Assembly (NCBI RefSeq): GCF_949628215.1
Contig: NC_134280.1
Location: 11,047,795-11,111,794, forward strand
Direction: 5' to 3'
DNA from: Phalacrocorax aristotelis
Lineage: Eukaryota; Chordata; Aves; Suliformes; Phalacrocoracidae
DNA length: 64,000 nucleotides
Part shown: one piece after another, positions 14,201 to 36,405 of the stretch
Position numbering within the stretch: the first letter of the stretch is position 1
Layout of the letters: every line of letters begins with the position of its first letter
Made by a program: the position numbers and the translations under genes
Notes under the pieces: model-generated
What the model saw: the letters and a program-made list of their open reading frames with translations, nothing else
Told to the model about the DNA's origin: nothing
Databases searched by the model: none

Positions 14201-17200
14201 TTTTTATTTTTTGTATTGCCTACTATGTGCCTCCAGGATATGTAAGAACCCACTGAAAACTCTGTAAGAGTAAGGCCAGTTTCAATGACTGGCATCTGTA
14301 GTTATATAAAAGATATTCTGAACAGGTCTACATAATTATATCAGAACTCATTTGAGTCTTTTTCTCTGCCTCCCCTTAAACAATACCATTACTTTAACGG
14401 CAGTAGTAGGGTAGTGTGATTATCTAGAATTTAACCACTAGGAAATAAAACCCACTACAGCCAGCAGCTGGCAGAGTCTCGTTATCAAGGTAATAAGTGA
14501 AAATGATCATTGCTGTGACTCAAGGTGCCAGGGCCTCAATTACAGAGTTCCCATGTATGTGGGAGGGCGCAAGTGTGTACAGACATACATTTCATTACAA
14601 GCGGCTAGTGATATTACACAGCACTTGTAGCACAGGATCAAATGAGGTCACTAAACAAAAAGTGCTGTTGATACAGAGTTCAAGGAAGAGGAACTTTCAG
14701 ATGAGCATTTATGGGACCAGAAAGAAAAAGGGAGTTTTAATACTATCAATTTGTTCTCTGCTTCTTAAGTCACTTCTTCATAGAAGTGGCATGCCTGATC
14801 AACCAAATTCTGGATCTGCAGTGTTGCATTTTAATGAGCTAATTTGTGAGTTTATTTTAATGAGTTCATTTAAATTCCTATGCTGAAGATTAACCTCTGC
14901 AGGTAGAGTTCTCTCACTCCTTCTGTTTTATAATACAAGGCTTTTTAACAGTGCAATTGGTTTCTCGCTCTTCAGGGATTTACTTACAAAGTGATATATC
15001 AAACTACAGTTAGATCTTTAGGGGGATGCACTTGCTTCAGCACCTCCATGCAATATATTTCTTCCAGTATCTCCAAGACGGCCAGTGCAGCTGCATGACC
15101 TGCTACAATCAGCAACAAAAGTCTGGTGTTACTCAAAATTTCATGCACAGAGCTAGTGGGATCTGCAGGCTGTGCCTCAGATTTGAAGAACAAGATTTGT
15201 GACACTAGGACCACTTTCCTTTATCTGTTTATTGTGCCCCGATCAGCAGCACCAGTTGTGCAGAATTTCTGCACAAGGTTTTTTAGTGCAAGTCAGAGCC
15301 ATGCCTATTTTAAAGTTGAGCATGCAATACACAGCAGGAAGATGCCATCTATGATTAGGGACAGTTGTTAGCAGAGCCTGCACAGGACTTTCATAATCAA
15401 AGACTAAAAATAACTATTGTGTGTGGCCAGTCAGGAGGATCACATATTACAAGCCACAGTGTTACAGGAACGTTTCAAAGACTTTAAGTGGCACTACTGC
15501 AGTCCTTCTAAAAAGATAACATGCTATAGATTTAGAAACCTCAGCACTGGAGGATCCACTACAGCTGCTGTTCACCTGGTTAGTTACTCTTGTTATCTGT
15601 TTCCCATATCTGATCCGCAATTAACCAGCTTCAGCTGCTGCTGCAGCACCACAGCCTGATGGCTTAAGGAGCTAGCTACAATCAGATGTCTGCATTTAAG
15701 TAGCTGTCTCATTCAGCACTCTAGAAAAACAAGTTGCTGTGCAAGCTTCAAGTCTGCTTTCCACAAAATCAGACTTCTTTGATTTGGGGGGATGCGGCAG
15801 GGGAGTAGTGTGAAGAAATGGCCACGCTACTAACTGCTAGGATATAAGGCTTTCGTTTCTAGATTGCTGCTTAGACTCTAAAACCAACTGACGTCCTCCA
15901 GTTGGATGGGCACAAACACATGCATAGAGCCAAAGGGTGTGACCTTGAAGTAGTGTGAAAAACAGACCAATACTACACCTTCCATTTTAAAAATCTCAGT
16001 TCACTGAAGAAAAGGGGCTTCCAAACTGGCCTTAAAGAATACGTTCCTACGGTTCAGGTTAGAAAGTAGAATTAAACCTTCCCAAGATGTGGAATGAGAG
16101 CAGACGGCAGCAGTTCTTACAGTACTTGCCAACATTCCTGGTACACAACACTAAGTCACCTTCCAGAGAGCAGAAATGGACGTACAAAGGTAAATTCTTA
16201 TATTAGTCTGTCATACTGAGTTCTTCCATGTACTCACTACCAACTGAAACTCACACTCTCCTGGCTAGCTGCTTTTGGCCCACTACAAAGGAAAGAAATC
16301 TATGGCTATTGGAGAGATGATGTTAGCAAACAAAAGGTGCAATCCATATCTCATAAAAAATATCGTATCTACAGGAAGATGAAAGCTCTATGTCCCATCC
16401 TGTCCCTCACTGCATCACCAGCCCAAACACCCACCTGTCCTCTCAGCTACCTGCCAGGCATGCTGTTCTTCAAGAGGCGGTCCTGGTCCCCAGTGAAGCA
16501 GGACTGGATGCTGTGCAGAAGGAGAAATGAGAATAACACCTCCCAAACAGCCTGTACCACTGTGCTGACTGCTCCCATGCACACAGCAGTCTTCCCTGGC
16601 AGACAGCACAAGACTGCACAGCTGCAACCTCCCATGCATCACCTCCAGATTGTGAACAGTGTTTGAGGGTTATAATGATAGTTTGGAATCAATAAACTGG
16701 TCTCATACACAGCAAGCTGTGGTAAACCCCAAGCACACCACCAGCACTATGAGGCTAGAAGAAATGAACTGAAGAAGCAGCACAAAACAGGAGTTAAAAT
16801 TTAGGTCACCCAGACTCTACCTGTCACTTAACTTCCCTCTCTTCAATAGTCTCCCTGGCATCCGCAAGCTGCTGCAAGAGAAGTGACAGAAATGTCAGCA
16901 GAACGCTCCATCGCACCTTGTCCCTGTGCAACAATTCAAACTTGCCTTTTAACCAGGCAGCATCTATGCACACTTCAATCACTGACAGCATAACACTGTG
17001 CACAGTGCTTGGGTTTGGGCTCTGAAACTCATATCCCATCTCAGCTCATCACAGCTCAGAAAGCGTGGCCCAGAGAACACAGTGCCAGGTTCTCCTCAGC
17101 CCTTGCACTACAAGGAAGAAATAGTAGGAGCTTAGGGTCAGAAGCATGGAGAATATATTTATTGTATGTTTAAGCTGTGTGGTTGAAGATGTTTTGCTCT

Positions 17201-18289
17201 GCTTTGCATGTGTGCCTGTTCTGGGTGGTTTTCCTTGTGTTTAAAAAAAAAAATAGGCATACTTAAAGTCTACTTTACAAAACCTCAGCAAATTAACACT
17301 GATCTTTTCCAGACAATTCTTCAAATGAATGTTCTGCAAATGACTCCCCACAGCATGCAAAGATTTAGATATGCTGGAACTGGCCCTGCAAAGAATGCTC
17401 TCTAACAAGAGGAATGTAAGCACTGATACCAGTTCAATTTGCCGCTTTTTGATTTTAATATAAAAAGAAATACTTTCTGCAAGGAAGGATTCAGCTTTCA
17501 TCACCAAAACCCCAGTACAGACTTTGCAGGCTAAACCAGATAATTCACAGATAAGCACTTTCCATAAAAATTACATATTTCTTGGCTTACGCAGGTTCTG
17601 GAGAATGAAAGAACAGGCTGTGCTGACATCTGGTGGCTTTCTCTGCAGACAAAGACAGTTTATGGCAATTAGTCTTGGCTTTTCACTGCTTTTTTTTTTT
17701 GTTGTTGCATTCCTGATGTAACTTCTCTCATTTCCTTCCAAGATACAAAGCATTATGATAAAAACTTTGTTGTTTCCACTAACCAGTGCATAGTGCTGTC
17801 CTATGCAAGTCCTCCTGTAAAGCAAAAGGGGATCCTTTGTTGTGCACTATTAGCAACAGTGTAGAAAAGGTCTCCTCTTTATTTCAAAGCACATTTCTTC
17901 ATTAATACAAAAAATACATACATTCACTGCCACAGGAAATGCTGCTGTTGCGTATCAGATGAGGTGTAAACCTAACCATTAAAGCACTGCAAATCAGCAG
18001 AGGTGGCAGCAAGAAGCAAAGGGAAGTGGCAGGGAAAACACGCAGAGGTGTGTCTGTTTCTCTAACTCAGTAGGCAAGTAGGTAGTAGGAAAAAGTCAAT
18101 GTCCTGATAATATGAAAAGTAGTAAAATTGTCTTCTGGGCATCATTGCTTGATTCATTAATGATTTGCCAATCTGTGCCAATTAGTACTTCGAAAAGGAA
18201 GTCAGGGAAGGAGGAGCAGGTGCCAACCAGCAGGACTGAGCTCAGTCCAAACTGTTCCATAAGCAAAAGTGCACCCTCTATTTATGCTT
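11300..18289. other. Interval between convergent genes; no recognised gene
   Basis: About 7 kb between STEAP3 and the CR1 LINE. Small runs such as five CTG units near 11948 and an A13 run near 13447 occur. Base composition seems purine/A-rich on the plus strand, as expected if transcription runs on the minus strand, for example a long C2orf76 3' UTR or a non-coding RNA. A few minus-strand splice-like motifs (for example GTGAGT near 13143) exist, but no exon chain could be built. Confidence 0.5.
14120..14162. repeat. Compound microsatellite (CT, GTAT, CA, TA)
   Basis: A short run of CT units, then GTAT units, then CA and TA units in about 43 bp. Simple-sequence DNA in the interval between STEAP3 and C2orf76. 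Confidence 0.85.
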
Positions 18290-21200
18290 TTGTAATGCCT
18301 CCAGCCAGCTGAAATTCCGCTGAAGCCAGGATCCTATCAGTCATATGAAACCAAGAATGAGTATCACATGTTCTTCAATGATGACAACATGCTAGGGAGG
18401 GATGGAATCCATCTGTCTAAAAGGGGTAGGGGAATCTTCAGCAGTAGGCTGGCTAATTTGGTGAGGCAGGCTCTAAACTGAAGGACTTGGGGGGTGGGAT
18501 CCGTGGAGAAAACACTCACACCAGCACATCCAACAGGGGAGTAAGTCAGGCCAAGCAGTGTGGTGACAAAGGTTCCTTAGCTGTCTCCCAAGAGGTGAAA
18601 CAAAAGAGTAAACACCTCAAGTGTATCTACACGAATGCACACAGTCTAGGTAACAAACAGGAGGAACTGGAGCTCCGTGCCCACTCAGAAGGGTATGACA
18701 TCATAGAAGTAACCGAAACATGGTGGGACAACTCAAACGACTGGGGGATCGCAATGGACGGTTACAAGCTCTTTCATAAGGACAGGCAAGGCAGAAGAGG
18801 TGGAGGAGTTGCACTCTACATCAAGGAACACCTTGAATGTATCGAAGTCAACTATGGTGATTGCGACTGCTCTATCGAACGTCTCTGGGTTAAAGTCAAA
18901 GGCGTCATCTCCAAGCAGGACCTCACAGTGGGCATCTGCTATTGACCTCCTAACCACGGTGAAGAAGCGATATTTGGGCCACCAAAGCAAGCTTCTGGCC
19001 AACAGAACCGGGTCCTGATGGGTGACTTCAACTACCCAGACACCCTCTGGAAGAACAATACAGCAGCTCACATGTCATCCACCAAGTTCATAGAATGCGT
19101 AGAGGACTGTTTCCTGATACAAATGTTAGATGTGCCAACCAGGAAGGAGGCGCTGCTGGACTTGCTATTCACTAACCAAGAAAGCCTGCTTTGTCACATG
19201 TGGGTTAGTGATAGCCTTGGCTGCAGTGACCACAATATTGTGGAGTTCGGGATGCTGCTGAGTGTGCTGAAGGTCAGCTCTAAGACAAGGATTCTTGATT
19301 TTAGAAGAGCAGACTTCAGTGCACTCAGGGCTCAATTGGGAGGGATTCGATGGGAGGCTTCTATGGAATACAAAGGAGCTAGTGAGTGCTGGGAGATCTT
19401 CAAGAACTCTCTATTGGAAGCACAAAGCTAATTTATCCCCTACAAAGGAAAAGGAAGTAAGCGGAGCAAGACGCCCCCATGGCTCAACAATGACCTCCTG
19501 GGTCTACTCAAATCCAAAAGGGAAGCACACCAGAAATGGAGAAGTGGAGGATTATCCGCCGAGAACTACAAGGGCATTGCCAGAGAGTGCAGAGACGCAG
19601 TCAGAAAAGCAAAAGCCCAATTTTAATTGAAACTGGCTGTAGACATAAAAAATAACAAGAAAGGGTTCTTCAGACATGTCAACCACAAGCAGAAAAAGAA
19701 GGAAAACATAGGCCCACTGTTAAATAGAAAAGGAGAATCAATCACCAATGATGCAGAAAAGGCAGAGGTCCTCAACACCTTCTTCACCTCGGTCTTTACC
19801 AGCATTGTAGGGTCCCAGGCTTTGGGAACAAAATTGCCAATTGAACCAAACATCGACACACCATCGGTGAAGGAAGAGTTAATATATGAACTACTACAGG
19901 AGCTTGATCCCTACAAATGAATGGGCCCTGACACCATCCACCCGAGGGTGTTGAGGGAGCTGGCTGACATCATCGCAAGGCCACTCTCCATAATCTTTGA
20001 GAAGTCATGGAGAACGGGGGATGTCCCAGAGGACTGGAGGAAGGCAAACGTTACCCCTATCTACAAGAAGGGCTCGAGGGAGGATCCGGGTAACTATAGG
20101 CCCGTCAGCCTTACTTCAATCCCTAGGAAAGTTATGGAACGAATCCTCCTGGGGGTCATCACAAGTCAATTGAAGCATGTGATTGGGAAAAGCCAACATG
20201 GCTTCACTAAAGGCAGATCGTGCTTGACAAACCTGGTGGCCGCCTATGACAAAGTGACTTGCCTGGGGGCAGTGGACATTGTTTACCTGGACTTCTCCAA
20301 GGCCTTTGATACGGTCCCCCACAGTCTCCTCCTGGAGAAATTAATGCGTTATGGCCTAGACAAGTGGTCTGTGCAGTGGGTGGGGAACTGGCTGACAGGC
20401 TGCACCCAAAGGGTGGTGGTAAATAGCTCTGTTTCAAACTAGCAACCTGTCACAAGTGGGGTCCCCCAGGGATCGATATTGGGCCCAACGTTATTCAGCA
20501 TCTTCGTAAGTGATCTGTATAACGGCACCAAGTGTAGCCTGATGAAGTTTGCGGATGACACCAAGTTGAGCGGGGAAGTAGGCACTCCAGAAGGGAGGGC
20601 TGCTCTGCAGGGAGATCTGGATAGGCTGGAGGAGTGGGCCAGCAAGAGCCTTATGAAGTTCAACAAGGAAAAGTGTGAGGTCTTGCACCTGGGAACACAT
20701 AATCTGGGAGTGCAGCACAGACTGGGATCCACCTGGCCGGAGAGCAGCTCTGTGGAAAGGGACCTGGGGGTCTTGGTGGACAGAAAGCTCAACATGAGCA
20801 AACAGTGTGCTGCTGTGGCCACGAAGGCCAACAGGGTGCTGGGTTGCATCAAAAAGGGCATCACCAGCAGAGAGAAAGAAGTCATTATCCTGCTCTACTC
20901 AGCGCTTGTCAGGCCACACCTGGGGTACTGTGTACAGTTCTGGTCTCCGCTATACAAAAAAGATGTGGACAGGCTGGAAGGGGTCCAGAGAAGGGCTACG
21001 AAGATGGTCAAAGGACTGGGAAGCTGCCATATGAGGATAGGCTGGGAGAACTGGGTTTGTTCAGCCTTGAGAAAAGGAGGCTCAGGGGGGATCTCATCAC
21101 CATGTACCAGTACTTAAGGGGCAGCTACAAAGAAGATGGAGACTTCCTTTTTACAAGGAGTCCCATGGAGAGGACAAGGGGGAATGGACACAAGTTGCTC

Positions 21201-21424
21201 TTGGGGAGATTCCAATTGGACACAAGAGGGAAATTTTTCACAGTGAGGACAGTCACCATTGGAATAATCTCCCCAGGGAAGTGGTTGACTCGGCCTCGTT
21301 GGACACCTTCAAGAGTCGTCTGGACAGGGTGCTGGGTCATCTTGCCTAGACTGTGCTCTTCCTAGAAAGGTTGGACTAGATGATTCCCAAGGTCCCTTCC
21401 AAGCTGTGATTCTGTGATGTTCTG
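18290..21424 (+). mobile_element. CR1 LINE, 5'-truncated but long, with ORF1 tail and whole ORF2 span
   Basis: Non-LTR retrotransposon of the CR1 family. The left part (about 18300-18481) reads as the end of ORF1, with the D-G-I-H block (RDGIHLSKRGRG) near 18400 that matches the catalytic Asp/His block of the SGNH esterase known in CR1 ORF1; it ends at a TGA at 18479-18481. ORF2 follows, with endonuclease then reverse transcriptase. The right end is the CR1 3' UTR, finishing in ATTCTGTG-type repeats at 21408-21424. It has no poly-A tail, as is normal for CR1. The 5' boundary is approximate because the upstream ORF1 part is missing or unrecognisable. It lies in the plus orientation between STEAP3 and C2orf76. 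Confidence 0.93.
18601..21360 (+). pseudogene. CR1 ORF2 remnant (endonuclease and reverse transcriptase)
   Basis: Endonuclease blocks in order: YTNAHSLGNKQEEL, ETWW, RGGGVALYI, MGDFNYP and SDHN (about 18610-19260). Reverse transcriptase blocks in order: [36 protein letters not shown] (20284-20322), GVPQGSILGP (20458-20487) and the catalytic FADD at 20548-20559. One frame runs from 18487 to about 21020, broken only by five stop codons (18943, 19429, 19624, 19918 and 20440). Two one-base frame changes follow near 21020 and 21255, in the C-terminal part. At least some stops look like single substitutions, for example a CY-stop-PP that would be CYRPP by CpG decay. The copy is inactive but little decayed for a LINE of this length. 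Confidence 0.9.
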
Positions 21425-22604
21425 TTTTCTCACTCTTGATCTCTGGACACTCAGGCTTTCTGTGGCTATTAGCATGCAAAGGCAGGACCCAAGGGTGTTC
21501 TGTCATGGCTGTGCTAACTCTTGGACTGTTACTTGCAAACTCATTTTTAAGTAAATGATCTGTCAGGGGATGTGCTGAACACTCCCATGGAGTGAAGCAG
21601 AAACACCATAGCTTACAAATTATCTCCGGATCACCTCTAAAACAGAATGTTTACATCTGATAAAGCAGTTCCCCAACTTTAACAGTAGTGCATATCAGAT
21701 CTTTGAGGACTCCTTTATGCCACTAGTAACTGTCAACATTTAACTCAGCTATCCATGTCAGCAGTTCTCTTAGCTCTTGCTTCTTCAAAAGGCAACATAA
21801 CTACCTCTGGACAGAAAAATACACAAAAACTGCTGCATGCAGAAAATACGACAGAGTCAGAGAAAACAAGATGCCTATTCCAGCAATTTATGAGTTCAAT
21901 TCAAAAAATTATTAAAATGCATCATTTTCATACCTTTAGTGGTACAAAAAGCAGCACTACTCCAGTATTTCTGTGCCAAGGGTGTTGTACAGTCAAGATT
22001 TTATGTGTTTATTCAGTTATACTGTTACTACTTCCCCCTCTTTATGGTAATTTGTTTCCTAATTTCCTCTCTTCTCCTTTAGAAGCTATTATTCCACACT
22101 TCCTAACAAAACCTCCAGTCTCTCTGAAGTGCTTTTCTTTCTCCAAGAAACACCCATGCACCACACCCCTTCCCATCTTCCAGTTTGACTGCCTTTCCCT
22201 GCTACAGTGCAATAACCCAGGAAAAGCTGCATCTTATTTCAGTGTCCACTCTGGCTACTGTTCTTTTTGTTAAAAAAAAAAAAAAAGAAAAGAAAAAAGC
22301 TAGTGAAAGGCTCCAAGGACAGCATACTGAAAGATGAATCCTAATTAACTTCACAGTGTCTAAGAACACTAGCAAAGCTGTATGATTTACCCCACAACAC
22401 ATTATGGAGAAGCCAGCTTTGACTAACAGTAATTGTAAACCAATGCAGTTCATGACCTCTGCCAGTAAAACAGACTCTGGTACCAGCTCTGTAGGTGGTT
22501 TCCCTCAACAGAAAGAGGATTTCATAACAACATGGGCTAAGACATCTCAGTCTTTAGTAATTTATTAGCCAATGTTCATAAATTTCATTCAGTATTCAAC
22601 GACA
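21425..22604. other. Spacer between the two CR1 copies
   Basis: About 1.2 kb of ordinary AT-rich sequence with an A14 run at 22271. No gene recognised; the 172-codon open frame at 21755-22273 has no family resemblance and no splice support. Confidence 0.6.
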
Positions 22605-23071
22605 CTATACAAAAAAGTTGTGGACAGGCTGGAAGGGGTCCAGAGAAGGGCCACCAAGATGATCAAAGGACTGGGAAGCTGCCATATGAGGATAGGCTGG
22701 GAGAACTGGGTTTGTTCAGCCTTGAGAAAAGGAGGCTCAGGGGGGATCTCATCACCATGTACCAGGACTTAAGGGGCAGCTACAAAGAAGATGGAGACTC
22801 CCTTTTTACAAGGAGTCACATGGAGAGGACAAGGGGGAATGGACACAAATTGCTTTTGGGGAGATTCTGATTGGACACAAGAGGAAAATTATTCACACTG
22901 AGGATAGTCGCCATTGGAATAATCTCCCCAGGGAAGTGGTTGACTCGGCCACGTTGGACACCTTCAAGAGTCGTCTGGACAGGGTGCTGGGCCATCTTGT
23001 TTAGACTGTGCTCTTCCTAGAAAGGTTGGACTAGATGATTCCCAAGGTCCCTTCCAAGCTGTGATTCTGTG
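22605..23071 (+). mobile_element. CR1 LINE 3' fragment
   Basis: A heavily 5'-truncated copy covering only the last part of ORF2 and the 3' UTR. It aligns by eye with 20952-21414 of the larger CR1 with roughly 20 differences over about 455 bp and no length change that I could see. It has the same orientation and the same ATTCTGTG-type end. Both copies belong to one subfamily. Confidence 0.93.
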
Positions 23072-25333
23072 TGACCCTGGAATCAAACCTACTTTGATGC
23101 AAGGCTATTATCATACCCCACCAAAAAAAGTTGGAACAGCACCTGCCTTAACAAGTTCTCAATTATTATTTATGGTTTTGTGGGGTTTATTTGAAAGAAC
23201 AATTATTAAAGGTCCAATAAGAAAAAAACACTTAAGGAAGAACCCAGTCTACAAGTGTGGTCATTGAGAGCATTACAAAGGGCTCAACTGTGCTGCTGCA
23301 GAAAGGAGCCAACTAAGTGCCATTGCCAGAGCCAACAGAGCTCACAAAGCAGTAGTTTAACTCTTCCCTTGGAAAGGGAAGCTAATCTGGAGTGCCAGAC
23401 ACATCATTCTTGAATATTTGCATTAAAACATTTACCGTTTTCTTTTTGATGCTGTAGATTTGCTCTTTCACTGTGCCACACTCGATATGGCACTGAACAT
23501 TTGTAATTGGATTAGCCCAGAATGGACAATTGTTAAAATTTGGTGACTCTTTCAAACTCAAATGCCTTAGAGAAAAGAGATCACAAAAACAATCCAAGTC
23601 TGCCTGAAAGGCCTGGAGACCAAATTCAAATCCCCCAACAGGAAGAAGAGAATGACAGTGTTTGCTCAGTCTGAGAGCCTGAGTCTGCTGATAGACGTCA
23701 TCTAGATGCCTTGGTAGGACAGTGTGAGACATGGATCTCTGCAGTATTCCATCTGCTTCTTACAAAGTTACCTTCATTATTTTAAATTTGGCTGCACAAA
23801 GCCGGTGTCCTCTGGAGTGCAACACATTAGCTTAAACTGTCTGTGAAGACAGATACAAACTCCTGTTAGCCAGATTAATCTGGCAAACATGGCAGACTGT
23901 GTAAGAAGGTAGCTGAGACACAAGCCTTCAAAGATAAAACACACAACCACCCTTTTATGCGCAGATGACAAAGTGGTAGACTATTTCCACAAAAGAATGA
24001 AACTCTGATTGAAGCAAAGCTGTTGGTGAGCAACACCAGCTACTGAAACCAGCCTAAACCAGACAGTTGTCAGGAAGGATGAAGAAAATGAGGTGGGAAC
24101 AATACATAGAGGTTTCTTTAGCCCTATCTACAGTAAAGAGCACTTTCATTTAGATACTTTGGAAATCACACATCTGCTTTCACTATCACTTGTCAATAAA
24201 AAAGATATAATCAAAACTCTAGGAAATGGTAAACGTACTTCTCTGGAAAGTCTCCAGTGGAAATGGTGTTGTCAGCACTCACCCAGAGCTGAGGATAGAT
24301 GTGTGGGTCTAAAGCAATTGCACATGAGGTCTCATTTGATTTAGCAGAACCTATGCCCAAAAAGCATGCTAAGGCAGAGAGCCAGCATCACTTCTATTTC
24401 AGTGAAGAGAGGCTAAAGGCAGTGTCCCATCTTGGTAACTGCTAAAAAGTGGTTTCATAAGCGATGTCTATCTAAAGGGACATTATTAGATGCATAATTA
24501 TTTTTTCTTATTCTTGATTTGGTTAATGTAGTAGGAAAGCCTGGAATTACCAAGAACTAACATATAGCAATGAATATTTGGCTCTTGGAAAGCAGGAAAG
24601 AATCAATTCCAGTCTTGAAGACACGTGGCTTGCAGACTGGGCCTCTCCTCACAAAAATGCAATCATTCAGGTTTTATTCTTAAAACTGAAACCATGAGCT
24701 TCACTCTGTTTGGAAAAATGCCCAATTCCTACTTCTGCACACCAATGTCCTGGCAGAACTCAGGTTGCTGCCTCCTACATGAAGGTGTCTCAATCAAGTA
24801 AAGCTACAAATAGGTGAGCTGGCCCTTGAACACAAAAGCCTCCCAACAGTCATTTGTCCCGTTCAGCATGCTAAAGAGGGCTGGAAGAGAGTATAAAGGA
24901 AAGCATTCACCAGGGAAGAGCATGGAACACTTGCCAGTCTGCAGGGTTTAAACAAAAGAGACCAAACATAAAATGAAAGAAGTAAAGCTATGACTTGAAA
25001 CAGAAAGATTCTCTCCTCCAGCTCTCTAAAATACCAAGAGATTTGGTCATAAAACATTTCCATTTTCATTAGAAGTTAGTACTGTGATGGGATCTTACTG
25101 TGCATTGTGTAATCTCCATATGTAGCTAATGTCTGCTGTAGGATCACACCAAGAACGTGTGTCACACGCCAGAGATTGCACTGCCTGCATCGTAAGAGGC
25201 AGGCAAAGGAAAAAGAAATGTGAGAAAAAGTCATTTATGTCCCCCAGTTTTTCTTCTCTCGGTCTTAGCATATTGACAGAAATTAATTTCTATAGGAAGG
25301 GAATTGCACTGTTTGCAAAGCAGTCCTCTAGGA
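23072..25333. other. Interval downstream of C2orf76; no recognised gene
   Basis: About 2.3 kb beyond the predicted C2orf76 polyadenylation signal. No exon, repeat family or RNA gene could be supported. Confidence 0.55.
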
Positions 25334-25339
25334 TTTATT
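25334..25339 (-). terminator. C2orf76: C2orf76 polyadenylation signal (candidate)
   Basis: TTTATT on the plus strand reads AATAAA on the minus strand, 82 nt after the C2orf76 stop codon. Longer 3' UTR forms are possible. Confidence 0.6.
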
Positions 25340-25420
25340 GATCTTTAAGAAAAATCTCATTAAGCAGAATAAGGAAAATTTACAACAGGTACGGGACAAC
25401 AAAACAGTCTCTTGGGATCT

Positions 25421-35849
<10,429 letters not shown>

Positions 35850-36405
35850 TGAGGAAGAGCCTCCCCCGGAGCACCACCCGCCCCAGCACATCTCCCCAAG
35901 ACCGAGCGCCCTCTCGTCCCCTCTCCTCTCCTCCCCTCCCCTCCCTTCAGCCCTCACACCGCCACCCCGCCCGAGAGGGACCGTTAACCGCCCTCAACCG
36001 TACCACCGACTTCCCCGCCGACACTTCCGGGTCTCTCTCCTCACCCCACCTCACACAGCCCCACCAATCGCGTTCGATCTGTGCTACCCACCACCCCGAG
36101 GGATTGGCTGCGGGACGCCCTGTCCCCGCCCCCTCCCCGCACCTCGGGGCAGAGAGGGGCCGCCCGTGCCCCACCGCCGGGTAACATCTAAGGCGTCCCC
36201 TCCCCCCGAGCCCGCCCATAGCGCGCCGCCCTCGCATTGGCTCTTTGCCTAGCCTCTCCCCGCCCCCGAGGGGTGCTGATTGGCGTCATGCTGCCCGCGG
36301 CGCTGGGATTGGCCAGCGAGCGCTCTGGCGAGAGGTGAAGGGGACGTGCGGCGAGGGCGGCGCGGCAGACGTCGGGGGGGTCGCGATCGTTCTGGGTTCG
36401 TCGCC
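35850..36405. promoter_or_regulatory. Divergent CpG promoter of C2orf76 and DBI
   Basis: A GC-rich block between two head-to-head genes. It has one CCAAT (36064-36068) and four ATTGG boxes (36103-36107, 36236-36240, 36279-36283, 36308-36312), the NF-Y signature common in bidirectional housekeeping promoters. No TATA box is visible. A pyrimidine-only stretch at about 35905-35948 flanks the C2orf76 side. The ATTGG box at 36279 runs straight into CGTCA, a CRE half-site. Transcription starts are not determined; a possible minus-strand splice donor (GTGAGG) lies at 36044. Confidence 0.8.

Noticed and set aside
22271-22300. A-rich run as the tail of a retrocopied gene
   Set aside because: No coding homology upstream; similar short A or T runs occur at 13447, 26377, 37532 and 58878 without any attached copy.
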